Assembly (NCBI GenBank): GCA_009733775.1
Contig: WOGZ01000038.1
Span: 115,902 to 179,901 of the forward strand
Source: Alectoria sarmentosa
Taxonomy: Eukaryota > Ascomycota > Lecanoromycetes > Lecanorales > Parmeliaceae
Direction of reading: 5' to 3'
DNA length: 64,000 nt
Notes under the pieces: generated by a model
Databases searched by the model: none
What the model saw: the letters and a program-made list of their open reading frames with translations, nothing else
What the model was told of the DNA's origin: nothing
In this document: piece by piece, positions 47,060 to 61,061 of the stretch
How the letters are laid out: every line of letters begins with the position of its first letter
How positions within the stretch are numbered: position 1 is the first letter of the stretch
Program-made: the position numbers and the translations under genes

Positions 47060-49671
47060 GGGCGTGGTTTGAGAGTGGTGGGGCGGGGGTTTGAGGGATG
47101 GGTCCGGCTTGTGTGGGGGAGGGGGATGGAGTTGGAATGGTGTTGGGAGAGATGAAGGTGATGGGGTGTAGGTTGAGCAGGTATATATTCGTGGTTGCGT
47201 CTGAAGGCAACTGGATCATAGGAGCTGTTCTATAATTAAGGGGCAATACAATAAAAGAATACGTCAATTTTATTATAGCCCACGCGGTCTTTGAAGCACT
47301 CAAAAGGAGGCTGTACACTCCTTGCAGGGTCGCGCGAAGGATGCCGCTGCTTCGTGACAGGTGAGGTAAGAGAATGTAGCAACAGCCATGTATGAAGAAC
47401 GAATCAAGCCAGTATCGGGCGAACATTGTCAATGGACTTTCCTTGGAAAGTCCCACTGAGCCGGCGCGTTGACCGAAAAAGGTGGATAGGTGTGACGATA
47501 TTTCCATCAAAAGTCGTGGATTACTGTGGCAGAGGACTGTTTAGGATGTATTTATTATTATTATTCCTCACTTGAGTCGTTTGACAAGAAGAACCGAGTC
47601 GAGTCGAGTCGAGTCAATTGATATTCACTAAAAATAGGAACCGTGAAGGGTGAATATTCGTTACGTTCCTTTGGGCAAAATAAATAACCAGGTATGGAAA
47701 ATACGGCACAGATCGCAAAGGCGGCAGGGTACAAAACACATCTCACCCGGGTGACAGAGAAGCATGTTTATTGAGCAGAGACCTCCACCGCAATCATCTC
47801 ATCCGGAGAACAGGACTTATTCGCGAGATTCGTGAAAAATGCGAGGAGTATATCGCAGTGACTGGAATCAAGAAGAAGTGGATTCGTTCTTCGAGCCAAG
47901 GGACAGGGCCAACTGAACCATTTGATTCGGATACGCCATGCAACTTCAATAAAGACAATAGTCTAAACCAATGACGGATACCGATCAGTGCACGTTCGGC
48001 AACAACGATGTAACTTCGCAGCGACACCGAGGTTGAGCACGAAGTGGACAAGACTCGAGATGACAGAAAGACGATACGACAGCTCTTTGTCGATCTACCT
48101 TTCAATTTTGCTGTGTGCATGCTGGTGCTCGCCGAGCCTAGGGGCGAGACAGACCTCCAGTCATCGACTCGACTTTCATGCCCTCATTCGTTACATTACC
48201 CGTTGTATTGCGATTGGCGTCCAGCAGGCTAGGCGCTGGAAGAAATGACGGTGGAAACGGTAAAAATCCTCAATATACCGAAAGAACCAACGGGATGAGA
48301 CCAAGAATTGACGTAAAGAAAGAGTACACCAACCACCCAATCAACATCTGGCCTGCCAGTATTCTAGAGCCAGAACTGCTGGTAGTGAGGCCAGAGCGGT
48401 AAGGAGGAAAGACTAAAAACCTTCCCATACAAATCTTGGTCGTAAAGCATCCGCAGGGGAAGAGAGCGGTAGAGGAACAGTGTTCTGACATTTGAATGTG
48501 CTAATACTTTCTTGAAATTCTTCAATTCCTTCTCCCAACGCATGTAGTGAAGTCCTGTGCATTTCAAATCCGCTCTCTCGCTTTGCACGCTACGTAAGTT
48601 CGAATCATATCTCATAGCCTCATCGGCCTTGTCGTTATCGGATCCAGACTGAAGTTTATCACCAATACAGATCAAGCACGATTCAGGCGTTCCGTCGGCT
48701 GTCTGAAGAGGCTAATCGTGGGCCTCGTGATTATGTCACTCCCTGGAATTGGCATAAAGATTTAGCAACAAGTCTGCTTGGGCATTTGCTAGGAGCAGGA
48801 TACCGTGGTTTTGAGAAGAAGTCGACTGTTTCAACAAGCAATTCTGTGAGTGTGCTCTTTTGTTGATGATCACAGCAAAAGCGTCACCAAAGTCTGACCC
48901 TTAAATCTGAGACGCGCTAGATTGTCATGCCCGAATCACCATCAGAGGATGCATACACCTTTTATGATCCTCGCGGCCGTCTTCGATGGTCGCTGTACGG
49001 CTTGTTCAGACAGATGTTCGCCGATTGGCTTATCAACACCCGCATGAAGGACTGCGCGTCGAAAGAGAACCTTTGTCAGCCCAGGTGCAAGAAAAAATGG
49101 CGGTTGAATTGGGTACAAAACCTCAAAACTCCAACCAAAACAGTGTTATTGAGGATGTCTCTGAGTTGTCTAACGAACACAGGACTGGTTATGAATGAAT
49201 GATAACCGTATCCGGGCTAACGTTCAAATCTCGACGTAAGAATGATGGAATATGGCGAGTCGAAACCTCGGATCCCAAGTACTAATTCAACGCAAACTCA
49301 TACGGCTGCAATGGAAACGCAAATCATCATATTTCCAAGGGGCTGTGCACTTTGCAGGGCCCCAGTTCTAGGCCGCGGCCGTACGACATTGATCTGATTA
49401 GTGCGCCTTACTTGACCAGAGCCTGCATGAAATGCTGCGCCTCCTACGAATGAGGCTGCAGCCTCGTGCCAGGCGGGGTACTTTGAATATTTCTTCGAAA
49501 CGTTCTCTTACTTCCCATCAAGAACTTGGAATCTTTCCTTGAAGGTAAGCTGCTGTGGACAACTCTCGTCTCAATGGATCCGGTCAGAGACTTCTTCGCA
49601 ACAGATAATTCCTTAAGCACTCGTTGCTAGCAGTCCATGGTCACTGCTTTCTGGATCTGTAATTCCTCGCC
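47060..49671. other. Long stretch without a convincing gene
   Basis: Contains a GAGTC repeat (about 47596-47615). The frame 48927-49202 (DAYTFYDPRGRLRWSLYGLF) looks somewhat protein-like and might be an upstream exon of the next gene, but no splice chain linking it could be confirmed. Confidence 0.3.
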
Positions 49672-51910
49672 GTGAAATTTTGCCATTACATGGCTAGTGT
49701 CAAGCTTCCGCTGACGAGAGCGACGACGGTCGAGTTCTCCATACAGAATCAACATGCCGATATCGATCCTGGCGCGACCACGTTTCTTGGACAGAGCATT
49801 GATGGCATATGGCAACGGGTCCAAGCGCAACCCTCAACATATGTGTTTACCAGAGAAGAGTTCGCTGTCTTTGCTATCTTCAATTATTACCGTGGTGTCT
49901 TCAGTGACAACGAAATTGCGCAGCAGGCGGTCCAGAGATTTTGGGAACATTATGGAGAGAAGGGGATCGAGGATGAGGAGCAGGCTTCGAGGTCATATAC
50001 TTCGGGACCCTTACACCATGTACATGCAAAGAGAGCAACTATGCATTTATCTCTAATGAAAGGGAATACAGCACTTCAGCAGGAGCAAAAGCTAAAAATG
50101 CAAACAGCAAAAGCTTTCTCAGCAAAACCAGAAAAGAGAATCAAGGGAAGAGCTCGTCCTAGCTTTACCACAGCTTCAGCTAAGACGGTCTCGAAAGGTA
50201 TAATGGTCGGTCTTCAGAGATGTCAGAGATGCCGTACAGCAACAGTCAAATGTGACGGGAAGGAGCTGGCTTGCACATCATGCGATAGGGCTGGGATGAG
50301 TGCAGAATGCACCTATATTAAACGAAAGAAAGACGAACGCTTTGTGGTGCCAAATTACAACGTGGATGAAAGCAAAGAGTTTCATGGGAATACATCGACG
50401 TCGACCTATTTTAAACTGAGCCAGGACAAATTCTCTGAGAACCTCAAAATCACGCTGCCCAAGGAGAGCCAGACAGAGGAAAACCGAAGTATGGTCTCAC
50501 TGAACAGCTCATTTGAGAGACAGAAAGAGCAAACATCTCAAATGGGAAAAGTGGACCAAGGACAGCTAGAATTCCCCGAAAACTTTTGCGTCGACCCGAG
50601 CCAATTTCGCATGCATGTATCGAATGGGAAGGAGTACAGTCTTATAAACTCAATAAAACTATACGTGGAGTATTTGACTGGAGAAGTATGGGACTGGTGG
50701 CCTCTCCACCCAAGTCTCCGACAACTTCTGGAAGACGAGATCAGGGTACTGTGGCATTGCGTAAGTCGCTACCCACTTTACCTCAATCCAGGCTTGCTAA
50801 TATTTGAAAGGATTCGGAACACACGCATTGGACAGTGCTCTCCAAAAATGGTTCTACTCCCCTGCAAGAGGCTCTCAAAAAGATTGAAATTGTTCAAACG
50901 GCACCTTCAAAGAGAAAGCAGTCAGAATCAATATCAGAAAATGGTTCAAGTACAATTACAAACACAAGTCGAAGCTCTGGATCAGAGTCGTCCATCCGGC
51001 GGTCGTCACCAGCGACCTCAGAGAGTGGCTCATCTGATCAGCCGGACGACGAGACAGGCTCCAGGAAAGACATTGACCCACCAGGTACGAGTATCATGAT
51101 TGATATTGTGCCGCCAAGCGATTTGAATGGTTTCGTACTCTTTGGAGTACACGGGTCAAAGCGTCTGCAAAGTGCTTGCCTCCGCATTGCGCAAATCGAT
51201 GTCTCCGTGTATAAAGATGACGATAGCTTCTTTAATGAGATGACTGTGCAGTATAAGAAGCTCCGAGGCTTCCTTCGGTTGGTCTTCTCGATATGGGTGT
51301 TCCATACCTGTGAGTTCATAATGGTATAATCAATTGGCAGTCCCTCCATGACTCCAAGGCAAAGGCTGAAGAAGCTTAGTTCCACAAAGCAAATCCGAAC
51401 GAGATAATGCCAGGTCCTCAGGAGATACCATCGGCCAAAAACAGAGATTACATGTATAATGCTAATAGGAACCCACCGATCCTGAGCACCGTGTTCAATG
51501 CAAACTTCTATGGCTGCAAGAAAGCGTGCATCAAGTCTCGACTTGATCTATTCTGCTTCTTTCACGAGTGCAAAGGCCGCAGTCATTGCGGCAGGTATCG
51601 AGTCCTAGATCGCCTTCCGAAGCGTCGACGAAAATGGAACATCGACCGAGATGAAGAAAGAGACGAAGCATGGGGACTGAATGCGGTATTCGCAGTGTCT
51701 TTCTACAAGGTGACATTGTATCATATTCTCATTTTGGCGGGACCAATAGTATTTTGGGGGCTGTGGTTGAAGCAATGGCCAACGGACTGGCAGAATGCGT
51801 CTGTACCATTCTTTGCTGTCGTGGTGCTGTTGTCATTATTTTGGCTTCCGTTTGCGCACAATGCAAGCTCAGCGGACAGGAAGAGGAGGTCGAAAAGTAA
51901 GTCGATTTAA
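49672..51910 (+). CDS. Zn2Cys6 domain protein fused to a fungal C-terminal membrane domain
   Basis: Three exons, join(49672..50760, 50811..51323, 51380..51910), give 710 residues. A fungal binuclear zinc cluster lies at residues 184-213: CQRCRTATVKC, then CTSC, then a last Cys after eight residues (spacing C-2-C-6-C-6-C-2-C-8-C). The middle is Ser-rich. The C-terminal third belongs to a family I recognise from fungal genomes: SFFNEMTVQYKKLRGFLRLV, FHTCEFIMFHKANPNEIMPG, a DEERDEAWGL block, SFYKVTLYHILILAGPIVFW and DWQNASVPFFAVVVLLSLFW. The last two are strongly hydrophobic and predict membrane anchoring. A canonical donor at 51897 (GTAAGT) with an acceptor at 51970 would extend the protein to a stop at 52047 (731 residues). 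Function is unknown, and an upstream exon is possible. Confidence 0.7.
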
Positions 51911-52047
51911 GGGAAAACGATTGAGCATGATTGGTCTGTTTGGTATATTTACACAAAGCTCACATCATAGAATCAGGCCGCTACTTCGATACTTCAAGAC
52001 TCACCTCTCATATCAAGAGAAATTGTCTTCTGAAGTCGATTCCATAG

Positions 52048-52384
52048 CCAAGGTAACTTTAAAAGCCTTGATAAAGGTTGAAGGAGCATTAGATTCGAAA
52101 GATTTATGAGAACTTGAAAAGGTCTATGTAGAATAACAATATTCACGACAGAGTGAAGATCGTCTAAAGACTCGATACATCTCATCTTCGCGTACTGTAA
52201 CACCGCGTAACATGTCAGTCAACAGCTGGAGGAGGCGGTAGTCCGAATCTGACTAGCCTTCCCGCTTTAGATATCGCGCTAGAGATTTGTGGCGCGTCCT
52301 TGGTGTTTGGCGCGACGAGAACCACTTAAAGTATCCAACTACCTCAAGACACTGATCATAGAAGACATTTGATGACTGCTCAAG
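52048..52384. other. Intergenic, promoter of crb2/rad9
   Basis: Short gap between co-directional genes. No ORF or RNA gene seen. Confidence 0.35.
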
Positions 52385-55300
52385 ATGGAGACTCAGCTCG
52401 ATAGCATCGACATTTCGCAATTGAAAGCATTTGCTCTAGGTTTGAATCATGATCAAGTGCGCAACCCCCTGCATATAATGCCTGTCGCGGTTATGCAAGC
52501 AAACTAACGCCATCTTCCCTGCAGTCTGATCGCGACTCTCCCGTGGGGACCGCGGCGCCTCGAAGCGATCATCAAGCTCAAGCAGATGTAACATCACTGA
52601 CTGCTCCTGATCTCAATCTCACCCACAACTTACATGTACAGCACTTCGTACAAACTCAGCCATGGTCTGGAAGTCGCATATCCGGCTCCAGAACCCATGG
52701 GCAACGGCATCCTGCCTCCCAGCCTGAATTACCAAGTACCATCCCCGAGTCCTTAAGGAGCAAGATGTTTGGAATCGACAGTCAGTCTGAGGGCGACACT
52801 CAACCTGTCTCCCAGTCAGTCTACAAGGAATTTGCTAGCAGACGCACGGAGCAGCTGGCCGTGAGAGAAGAATCAGACAATCATGAAGACACTAACCTGC
52901 AAGGTGCCGATCTCCATAGTCTACATGAAGGCGAGACCGGCCACATCGATCTTCTAGGTGCCTTCGAGCAGCCATCTCTCATCGACAATGAACATGCTGA
53001 TGCAGATCATGAGGAGAACGATAGGGATCCTTTATCACAAGCGATGGACGTTCGGGCAGACCTGTTCCCGGAATCGAAACGCTTCAAACAGCCAAAGACT
53101 CCGGCTACAGACGGTAAGAAGCGCAAGCGTGGGGTTGGGATGGCGTCACAAGAAAATGCTACTACTCCTGGCCTACCAGTGAATCCTTTCCCAGGAGGTA
53201 TTGGGAGCATGGATGGAATGATGGGGCCCAGCCAATTGTTCGAAGCTACACAGGCTCTGACCTCACCGTTGACGAACATAGTGCCGTCTGATGGATTATC
53301 TGTGAGGCCATCGCCAGATATGCACGTTCCTCAGCGCCCATCAACAGCAGGCTCACTTTCATCGCCCGCTGATGCCTCGCACTTCCACACCGTCCGTGCA
53401 GTCACCGAGCCCCAAACTACATACGTCTCAATGAAAGAGTCTCAAGAAGCAAGAGAGCGATACCTTCGATCCTTGAAGGCCGCTGAGGTCCTTTCGCCTG
53501 ATGAGCTATCCGACGACGATTTTGGATCCGCAGACACTCAGCTTCTAAGACGATCAAAGCAGAGGCGGATAGATACAGAAGCCAAAAAACAATTTGCCGG
53601 TCTAACAGCACGGGCTGATCCCGTGATACGTGGTCATGGTCGAGTGCGAGCTGGACGCACGAGATATACGCCCAGTAGATTCAGTACGCGTCAAGCTGGA
53701 AGACAAGCTAGCGAGCCTGTGCTTATATCTGATGATGTGCCTATAGAAGATACCCAGGGGAATGTTACTGAGGACGAAACGGAACGTGAAGAAGAGGCTC
53801 AAGCTGAAGATGATGGTGGCTTGGATGAGCTGGCAGAAGAGAACAAGGAGAATGTCGAGGTACCGAGGACAATCTCGAGAATCCATCACACGACATCACA
53901 AGCTGTAACCTCACAACCTACACCTTCACATCAGAATATCCGGACAGCAAAGCGAGGATCTCAGACAAGCAAAGTGGTGCATGTGGAGAATAGCTCTCAA
54001 AACACTAGATCTCAGGAGCCCGTAAAAGCCATCGAAGGCGCAACTCAGCCAGATGCTATTGCAGATTCGCAGACGTCTCAGGGTCGTGCTAAACCAGAGC
54101 AAAACTCCAAAGCCAACGGGTCTAGAGCTCTTTCCGGGCCTCAATCTTCCCTAGATTCACGGGTCCTTGTACCGCAATCCCAGTCATCACAAGCATTGCA
54201 AGCTATGAATTTATCTGAAGAGAACAAGAGTTCCGCAAACCTACAAAGCAGCCCTCTACTCCTCAAAAATGGGCAGGATATTACAAATTTTAACCGGGGC
54301 CTGCCGCAAGCATCTATAGAACCGCTACAAACAGAAGGACCGAGCGGAGAATTGCCAGGATCGGAACCTGCGTCCCGGAAAACGCAGGAGCCGCCTTTGT
54401 CTTCGAGGCCGCAAAGCAATACAGCGCAAGGCCATCATCTCCCAATGACAGCTTCCGTGCCAGCTCAGAGCACGATACCCGAAACAAGTCCCTTATCAAA
54501 GCCAGTCCACGTTCAAAATCAACCTACTGGCGGTATCTCAAACTCGATGCCTTCTCCAAGGACCACGCCCAAATCTGCGTCAAAGGCAGCATCGAGCCAC
54601 TCTGTCACTGAGCAATCACGGCCCTCTACACTTTTCGAAACCGCACCAGAACACCTGGCTGACTCGCCTACTAAGTCACATCCCCAGCGATTACACAAAG
54701 CTTCTCAGAGTAGACAGGCGACCCCAGTCAAGACAAGGCTCTCGAGGACCATAAGCGAGATCGCAGCCGATCCTACACCTCCAGGCATAATCGGAGATGT
54801 TGACTTGGACATCAACATATTGACTAATGAGGATGTTGAGTTTCAGAATGCCATTAGTGGTTCCAGCTTTATTGCACCGGCTAGGAAGAGACGGCGAGGC
54901 AACTGGGGACTTGCCTTGCAAGTCGCATACCAGGAGCCTAATAAGCTACCTCCGGCTCATCTTTCTCCGCTATCACGGTCATTCACTTCAGAGCCACCAG
55001 GGTCCTCGGCAATATCTCCCATCACTCCTCATCCAACGTCTGAAGCGGATAGATCAGGCTTAGTAATTTCCAAACCGGTTATTATGAAGCAAGCTCCGAC
55101 GAAGGAAGATCACACATCAGAGCCAAAGGACGCCCCGATTGCAAAGACAGTGACCACACGGGCAACATCATTATCGAACAAAGCTCAACTTTCTTCTACC
55201 CCTAAAGTTGCCACCAAGGCTCAGGCTGTTGTCGCTAGAGATGTCAGCGTTCCTATACAGCAACCCGCTTTGCATACAAGTGCTTCGTCTACTGATCCTG

Positions 55301-56790
55301 ACCCAGCCAATGGGCGCCCCGTGATAGCTTCAAACCGTGTCTTTGCACATTTCAATGGCTCAAATCCTGCTTATTACCCAGCTACATGCTTGGAGATGAT
55401 TGGTGGCGATGACCTTCGCTATCGTGTTCGATTCGAAGACGGCACTGTAGATGTCATTGGTGGGTATGGCATCAAAAGACTGGAATTGCGCCCTGGAGAC
55501 GTTGTGAAGGTCGATCTCCCGGGAGCCCGCAAACTGAATTATGTTGTCGAAGGAGTGCAGGATCAGCACGTTTCCACTATTGTCAGAGACCCGGCGACGC
55601 CTTCTCGTCGTGGTCGTAGTGCTCCCACCAACGACTCGGCATTCCCAGAAACAGATGTCCACGGAAATGCTTCCGTCTTGATTTCTCCCAAGCAGCGACT
55701 ATCAATGGATGGTGAACAACCGCAGAGCTCGCAAATCGCTGTGCCTCTGACTTTGATCTACCTTACTCAGACGATGTGGACTGCCTTCAAGGACCGGCAA
55801 TATACACATCCGTTCAATAAGTCGCAGATCTCGACCGGGCTACAGACGCCGTCGGAGCGACCCTCGACGCCTTCCACTCCGTCTTCTCGCACTCGCCGCG
55901 TCAAATCTTCTGGGCTCGTCCAAGCTCGCTCAACGGCCATCGGTAACGCCTTGGGCGGTGGTATATTCCGGAATATGGCCTTCGCCATCACCAATATTGA
56001 CCGCGCCGATGAAAACGATCGCATAAAGAACCATATTACTTCCAACGGCGGTCACATCCTCAGCACTGGTCTGGACGAACTTTTCTACATACCTGTTCTT
56101 CCTCGTACGACCAGTCCGGCAGATCCCAATGCTGATGCCTCTTTTCATCTGGCCCAAGCCGCCAAAGACGTTGGCTTCACCTGTCTCATAGCAGACAAAC
56201 ACTGCCGCACTGCCAAGTTTATCCAAGCTCTCTCCCTCGGTATCCCTTGCCTGTCCACACGATGGATCACAAATTGTGTGGCCAAACCACGTGTTCTATC
56301 TTGGGAACCGTATCTTCTTCCGTCAGGCGAATCGGCGTTCCTTGGCGGTGCCGTGCGCTCACGCGTCCTGCAGCCATTCGATGCCGAATCAGCTAAATTG
56401 TGCCATATTGTGGAGAATAGACCAAAGCTGTTGAGCGGCGCTTCTGTTCTCATCATCATGGAAAAAGGCCAGGAGAAGAGCATGCAGCAGCATCCCCTGA
56501 TCACTTATGCGCTCGGAGCCACCAAGATATCCAGAGCCATTAGTGAAGCATCAGCAGCAAAAGCAGTGGCGGACGCTCAAGCACTGGGCGAGCCATGGGA
56601 CTGGATATTCAGCTATGACAAAGAGCAGGAGGTTGAAGAGAAGCTGTTTGGGGGAAGTGGTACAGGCAAGAAACGAAAACGTGGTAGGGAAAGCGAATAT
56701 GGGCCTCCGGGTAAGAAAGGAAAGACGAGGGTGGTGGGAAATGAGTTTGTGATCCAGAGCTTGATACTCGGGATGTTGATTGAAGAATGA
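52385..56790 (+). CDS. DNA-damage checkpoint mediator Crb2/Rad9 (53BP1-like; Tudor + tandem BRCT)
   Basis: join(52385..52456, 52525..56790), 1445 residues. A 24-codon first exon (METQLDSIDISQLKAFALG) joins through a 68 bp intron to the long second exon. Residues 25 to about 950 are disordered and rich in SQ/TQ pairs (ATM/ATR-type phosphorylation sites). A Tudor domain follows at about 956-1035 (NRVFAHFNGSNPAYYPATCL, RYRVRFEDGTVDVIGGYGIK). BRCT 1 starts near 1168 (GGGIFRNMAFAITNID...NHITSNGGHIL) with the conserved Trp in LSTRWITNCV, and BRCT 2 occupies the C-terminus up to residue 1445. In fission yeast, Crb2 binds methylated and phosphorylated histones at breaks and recruits the effector kinase Chk1. 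Domain order and length match the filamentous fungal orthologue. Confidence 0.9.
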
Positions 56791-59700
56791 TGGGGATTGG
56801 CGGCATTCCTCGTGATGACGTTGGATATATGGGCGGGGTCTATTAGTGGATATACAATCGGCATCACCGTCAATGCCTGCCTATGCGTGAGTGTTCTTTG
56901 TTTCGCCAACGTCACGAGCATTTGGCAGAAGCGTTGCCAGATAGTATCATCAGTCAAGCACAGTTCCGCACCGTCGACCCCTGCTTGGCTCCCACTTTTC
57001 CAACGCCATATCTCACAAACCTTCTCAATGACTTTTAGGGCTTACACAGTTTACCAAAGAAGACGCAGAACTTCGAAGCCATTGGCCTCAATAGCTCAGG
57101 TCTGGCTGACCTCCAGGACTCTCTTCCTTACAGCGTAATGCCGTATCCTTCTCCTGTTCCAAAGCTGTCGAAGCTCGAGGAATAATCTCCGTTTCGTCTG
57201 CTCGACGTGACTGTTACCTTGCTCTGTGTCGGTTGTGTTTGCATTAGCTTGATTCTCGATCACTAGCCGTAAGTTGTAAAGGGTGTTCTCAGTAAGGAGC
57301 AGAGTCTAGGTTTCCATAGAAGCGATGCGTCCAAATTGCCCGCATCCGATGACCAGGCTGTCCCATAATTGCTCCCTTGATCTCGGCCTGCTTCCCAAAG
57401 AGCTTGGCGCAAACGAACTCTTTCTTTCTTGCGGATGGTGGGTCGGAGGTCGTACTGGGATCCACAGTGCCCGGGAGCAAAATCCCATTGATGCTCTCGT
57501 CTCACCCCACACAAATGGACCAATGGGACAGCTTTACATGTGTGTATATAATAGTTGGGCGGTCTCCTCCACACCAGGGCTTCATGATCTGCATAGCTGA
57601 GATGGCGGGATGTGCGAATATTCATACGATGCAGTAACACCCATTCCTGCTATTAAGGTGGAGAGCCCAGATGTGAGAGAGATGGATGTGTGTGTGTGTG
57701 TGGAAAGATGGTGGGCACCTCACCGGTCCTAAAGTTTGGGTCGTGCATAGAGTCGTGATTCTTGGGGAAACCTTTTGGCTTTTCAAATGCGTGGTCTTTA
57801 GTGGAAAGGGCAGATGTGATGGGTAAAAATAGCAAGGCGGGTCTTTTTCTGGGGGGGAGGCTTTCAGATTTGACTACATCGAATGCTTTTGTACTGTGAC
57901 AAACCAAGAGCAGATGTCGTTGAAGAGATGACGGAATTCCAAAGGGGAATTGCGAGTATCTCTGACTGCACTTTTGGCTTCTTCATTCTTCTTCTTCTCT
58001 GTTTCAATTTTAATCTTTGTTGAAAAGTTAATCCCGCCATATGTCACCCTCATCACAAACCTACTCAACTTTGAGTCATGCACGTCAACCAGATTCATCA
58101 TGTAGACACCGTATAGACCAAGTTATCGACGCCCAAGGCTTCAGTCAAAGTCAGAGGGTCAACTTTGGATCACAGTGACACTGTAGACGCTGTTGAAGCT
58201 ACCCGGAAGGACAGCCCGCGCCATTGGGACCATCGTCACGAAAGCAGGGGGCGGCGCAAATAATGAAGCCCGTGACGGCCGCTTCTTGCTTCCCCTTTTT
58301 TTTTCTGGAAAGCCGACGACTGTGATGGTACGTTGGATGGCCATTTCAACCAGTTGGTTCGTCGAGTCAGCATAATGTCTTCGAATATTCAAGATTGTGG
58401 GAGGTCCGTCTCAATAAAAAGCTACTTGTGTGAGCAGCAACATAACTCACAGAAGAAGAAGAAGAAGAAGAACACTCACAAAACCCTCATTTTGTCATTA
58501 GGTTGCATCCAGAGTAGAATGACTTGAAGCTGGCAGTCCTATAGGGTGGCGCGGCAGAGAAAGAAGAAGGGCGGTTCTGTCGCTTGCTCTCCGCCTCTAG
58601 TTAGGATTACGTTGGGTGGGCTGTCCTTGGCAATCCCTCCCACCCCGACCAGCGGGGGTATCTGCGCTGGTGACAACGCCATGAGTTGTAGACGATGTCG
58701 TCACGAGTGCCAAGACCGGACTTCGGGCTGACATCTCTCGCTGCTAGGATATCCTACTGTGAACGATTGGTAGGATGAATGGTGTCTATAGAAGAGAGAG
58801 GTGCGTGCATTGGGATTGAAGGAGGCAGAGGTTTGCGGTAGATGTGCGGCATATGATACCGACTAGCGGCAGGTAGAATGTAGGTTGCTTCATGCTGATG
58901 GCTAAACGCAAACGGAAGGTCATTGGCAAGATTGATGGTGGAGCTGGACGGTGATGGAAATGGGCTTCTTCTCCCTTTTTTTGGGTTTGGATATCTTGAA
59001 TCTTGAGTTTCAGAACGAGATGGGGCACCAGCACTGTAAATATTTTTCAGGGTGTGGTGGGTGGGTATGACTTCATAATTCGATAGATTGCGACAGAATC
59101 GGTCCCTAGATAAGCACTGGCTTGGTGCATCCTGCCAGCTCCATGCACTTCCTCCTTTTCATAGCCAGAGACTGAACACTCAATGGAAAAGATAGCATTG
59201 TTGATTCCACTCGCACCACCCCACACGCAAAAAAACGAAACTCTTAGGAGACGGGGCCCCCTCAGTTAAAATCCAGGCAGTCCAAAATGTTATGCTAGAG
59301 CAAAAGTTGATCAGTCCCAAGTCATCTGGTGATCTAGTGATGATCAAGAAGCTTTTTCTGTCAAAGTTGACTCGGATTCGAGGTGTTGCGCTCCAGACCA
59401 TCGTACTCACCGAGCAACTCCGGACCATTCCTTTCGACCGGTGTCATTGCCAAGGAGCTCCAAACTGTTGAAATCGATAGCTATTCAATTTCATATAGGC
59501 GGCCACATCATCTTCCATGGATTCCTGTCTTTGATGTGTGCTATTCGCGAGGACTGTTGGGTACTCGATGTTCTAGACATGGGTAATTTATTTTTGTTTG
59601 CCGATCATGTCCTTCTATCCGCGACATCCGACTGACTCGAAGCCAATGTGGCGGCAGACTTGCGTGATACAAAAATGCTAGCCGTCTGTTTGGTCGACAT

Positions 59701-61061
59701 ATGTCAAAATATGTATAAACATGCTGGTGAGTTCGTGCTTTTCAGCTGTTCATTAGGCCACTTCACTAAATTACCACTGCGGGACCGGAACGTCACTTTT
59801 CTGGACAAGGAAAGCATGCATAGCAAGAAAAACACCGTATATCCATTTCATTGAGGGTCTCATCTAGACGGACGATGACGAGTGGCAGCATTGTAGTATG
59901 GCGCATTAGCAAGGTAAAGTACGCGGGTTGAGTAATGGAAAGAGAAGAGGTTCAGACCGAGTTGACATGGGAGAGGAAAATGTATCAAGATTCATGACTG
60001 GGAGTCTGACATAAGGCTCATGGCTGGGAACACTGGGAGGGCAGTAAGAGGTGTGAAGAAAGTCGTTGGACCGCCTCAACGGTATTCAGATCGCTCTCCG
60101 CGTCCATGAACGACTCAAAAAATGAAGACGGAGTCCTGGAGAGCATTTAAAGGTATGCCCCGACAAAAGTCTGTCCTGCACATATCAGATTTGTACTTGC
60201 TGAAATTCAGCCAATAGGAGGCTTAAACATGATGACTAAGCCAAAGCGTTCCGCACCCATAATCTATCTAACTTCCTCCTTCCTCCACACCACTACATCT
60301 ACATAGAATGGACAAGTCATATACTACGACTTCATATGAGGCCTCTCGATGCACCCATTTCTCAACAGTACTCGTCCTAGGTAGCTTGACTTTACAGCGA
60401 TTAAATCCCCACTGTTCGACAAGGCTCGCTGTGCCTCACCGTTTCGTATCATGCAGAAGAATAGGGGAGGGGGATATCGCAACTTGCGCACATTGTACGC
60501 ACCCATGGAACGCAATTGTCTCGCATTGGTGGAATACGAAAGTTGCTTCAACAAGGCTGCCACATTGTGATACCGCTCAGTGGCTATATTCGGGGCATAT
60601 AGAGGTCAATACTTCCACGCAGGTACCCAGACTTCAGCACCGTTAACAGTCTTGTTGCTTCTCTGTTTCCTGTGGTATTTGATAAGAGCTAGTGGAAGAG
60701 GGAAGCCTGTTGATAGTCAGTGAAGAGCTCTCTTGGTGGGTAGTTGATAGGTCACTTGGTCCTCGAGGTTTCGGATGGAAGCACTGACCAGTAAGAACTT
60801 GCTTGTATAAGCAATTGAACGCAAACGGTGTAGATTGTGCCATTTGCCTGCAACGGTAAGCGAACTGTACATATGCACACCCCTATCGGCAGCAGGATGC
60901 CGTGAATGCCTCAGCCGCAATTGCGTAGCCTTGCAAAATGCAACTAATACCAGACAAACTGTCTTCCCCCCCACTTTCCTTGTTCTCAGTCTGCTATACC
61001 TGGCTTTCGTTAGCTGACTCTGGAGTGAGTGCTTGATCACGATCTGCTGCATTTGTTCCAA
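56791..61061. other. 4.3 kb gene-poor stretch
   Basis: Many frames of 60-125 codons overlap on both strands (for example near 57263-57640), none with a recognisable domain. Simple repeats include TG at about 57689-57702 and AGA at about 58452-58469. Confidence 0.35.
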
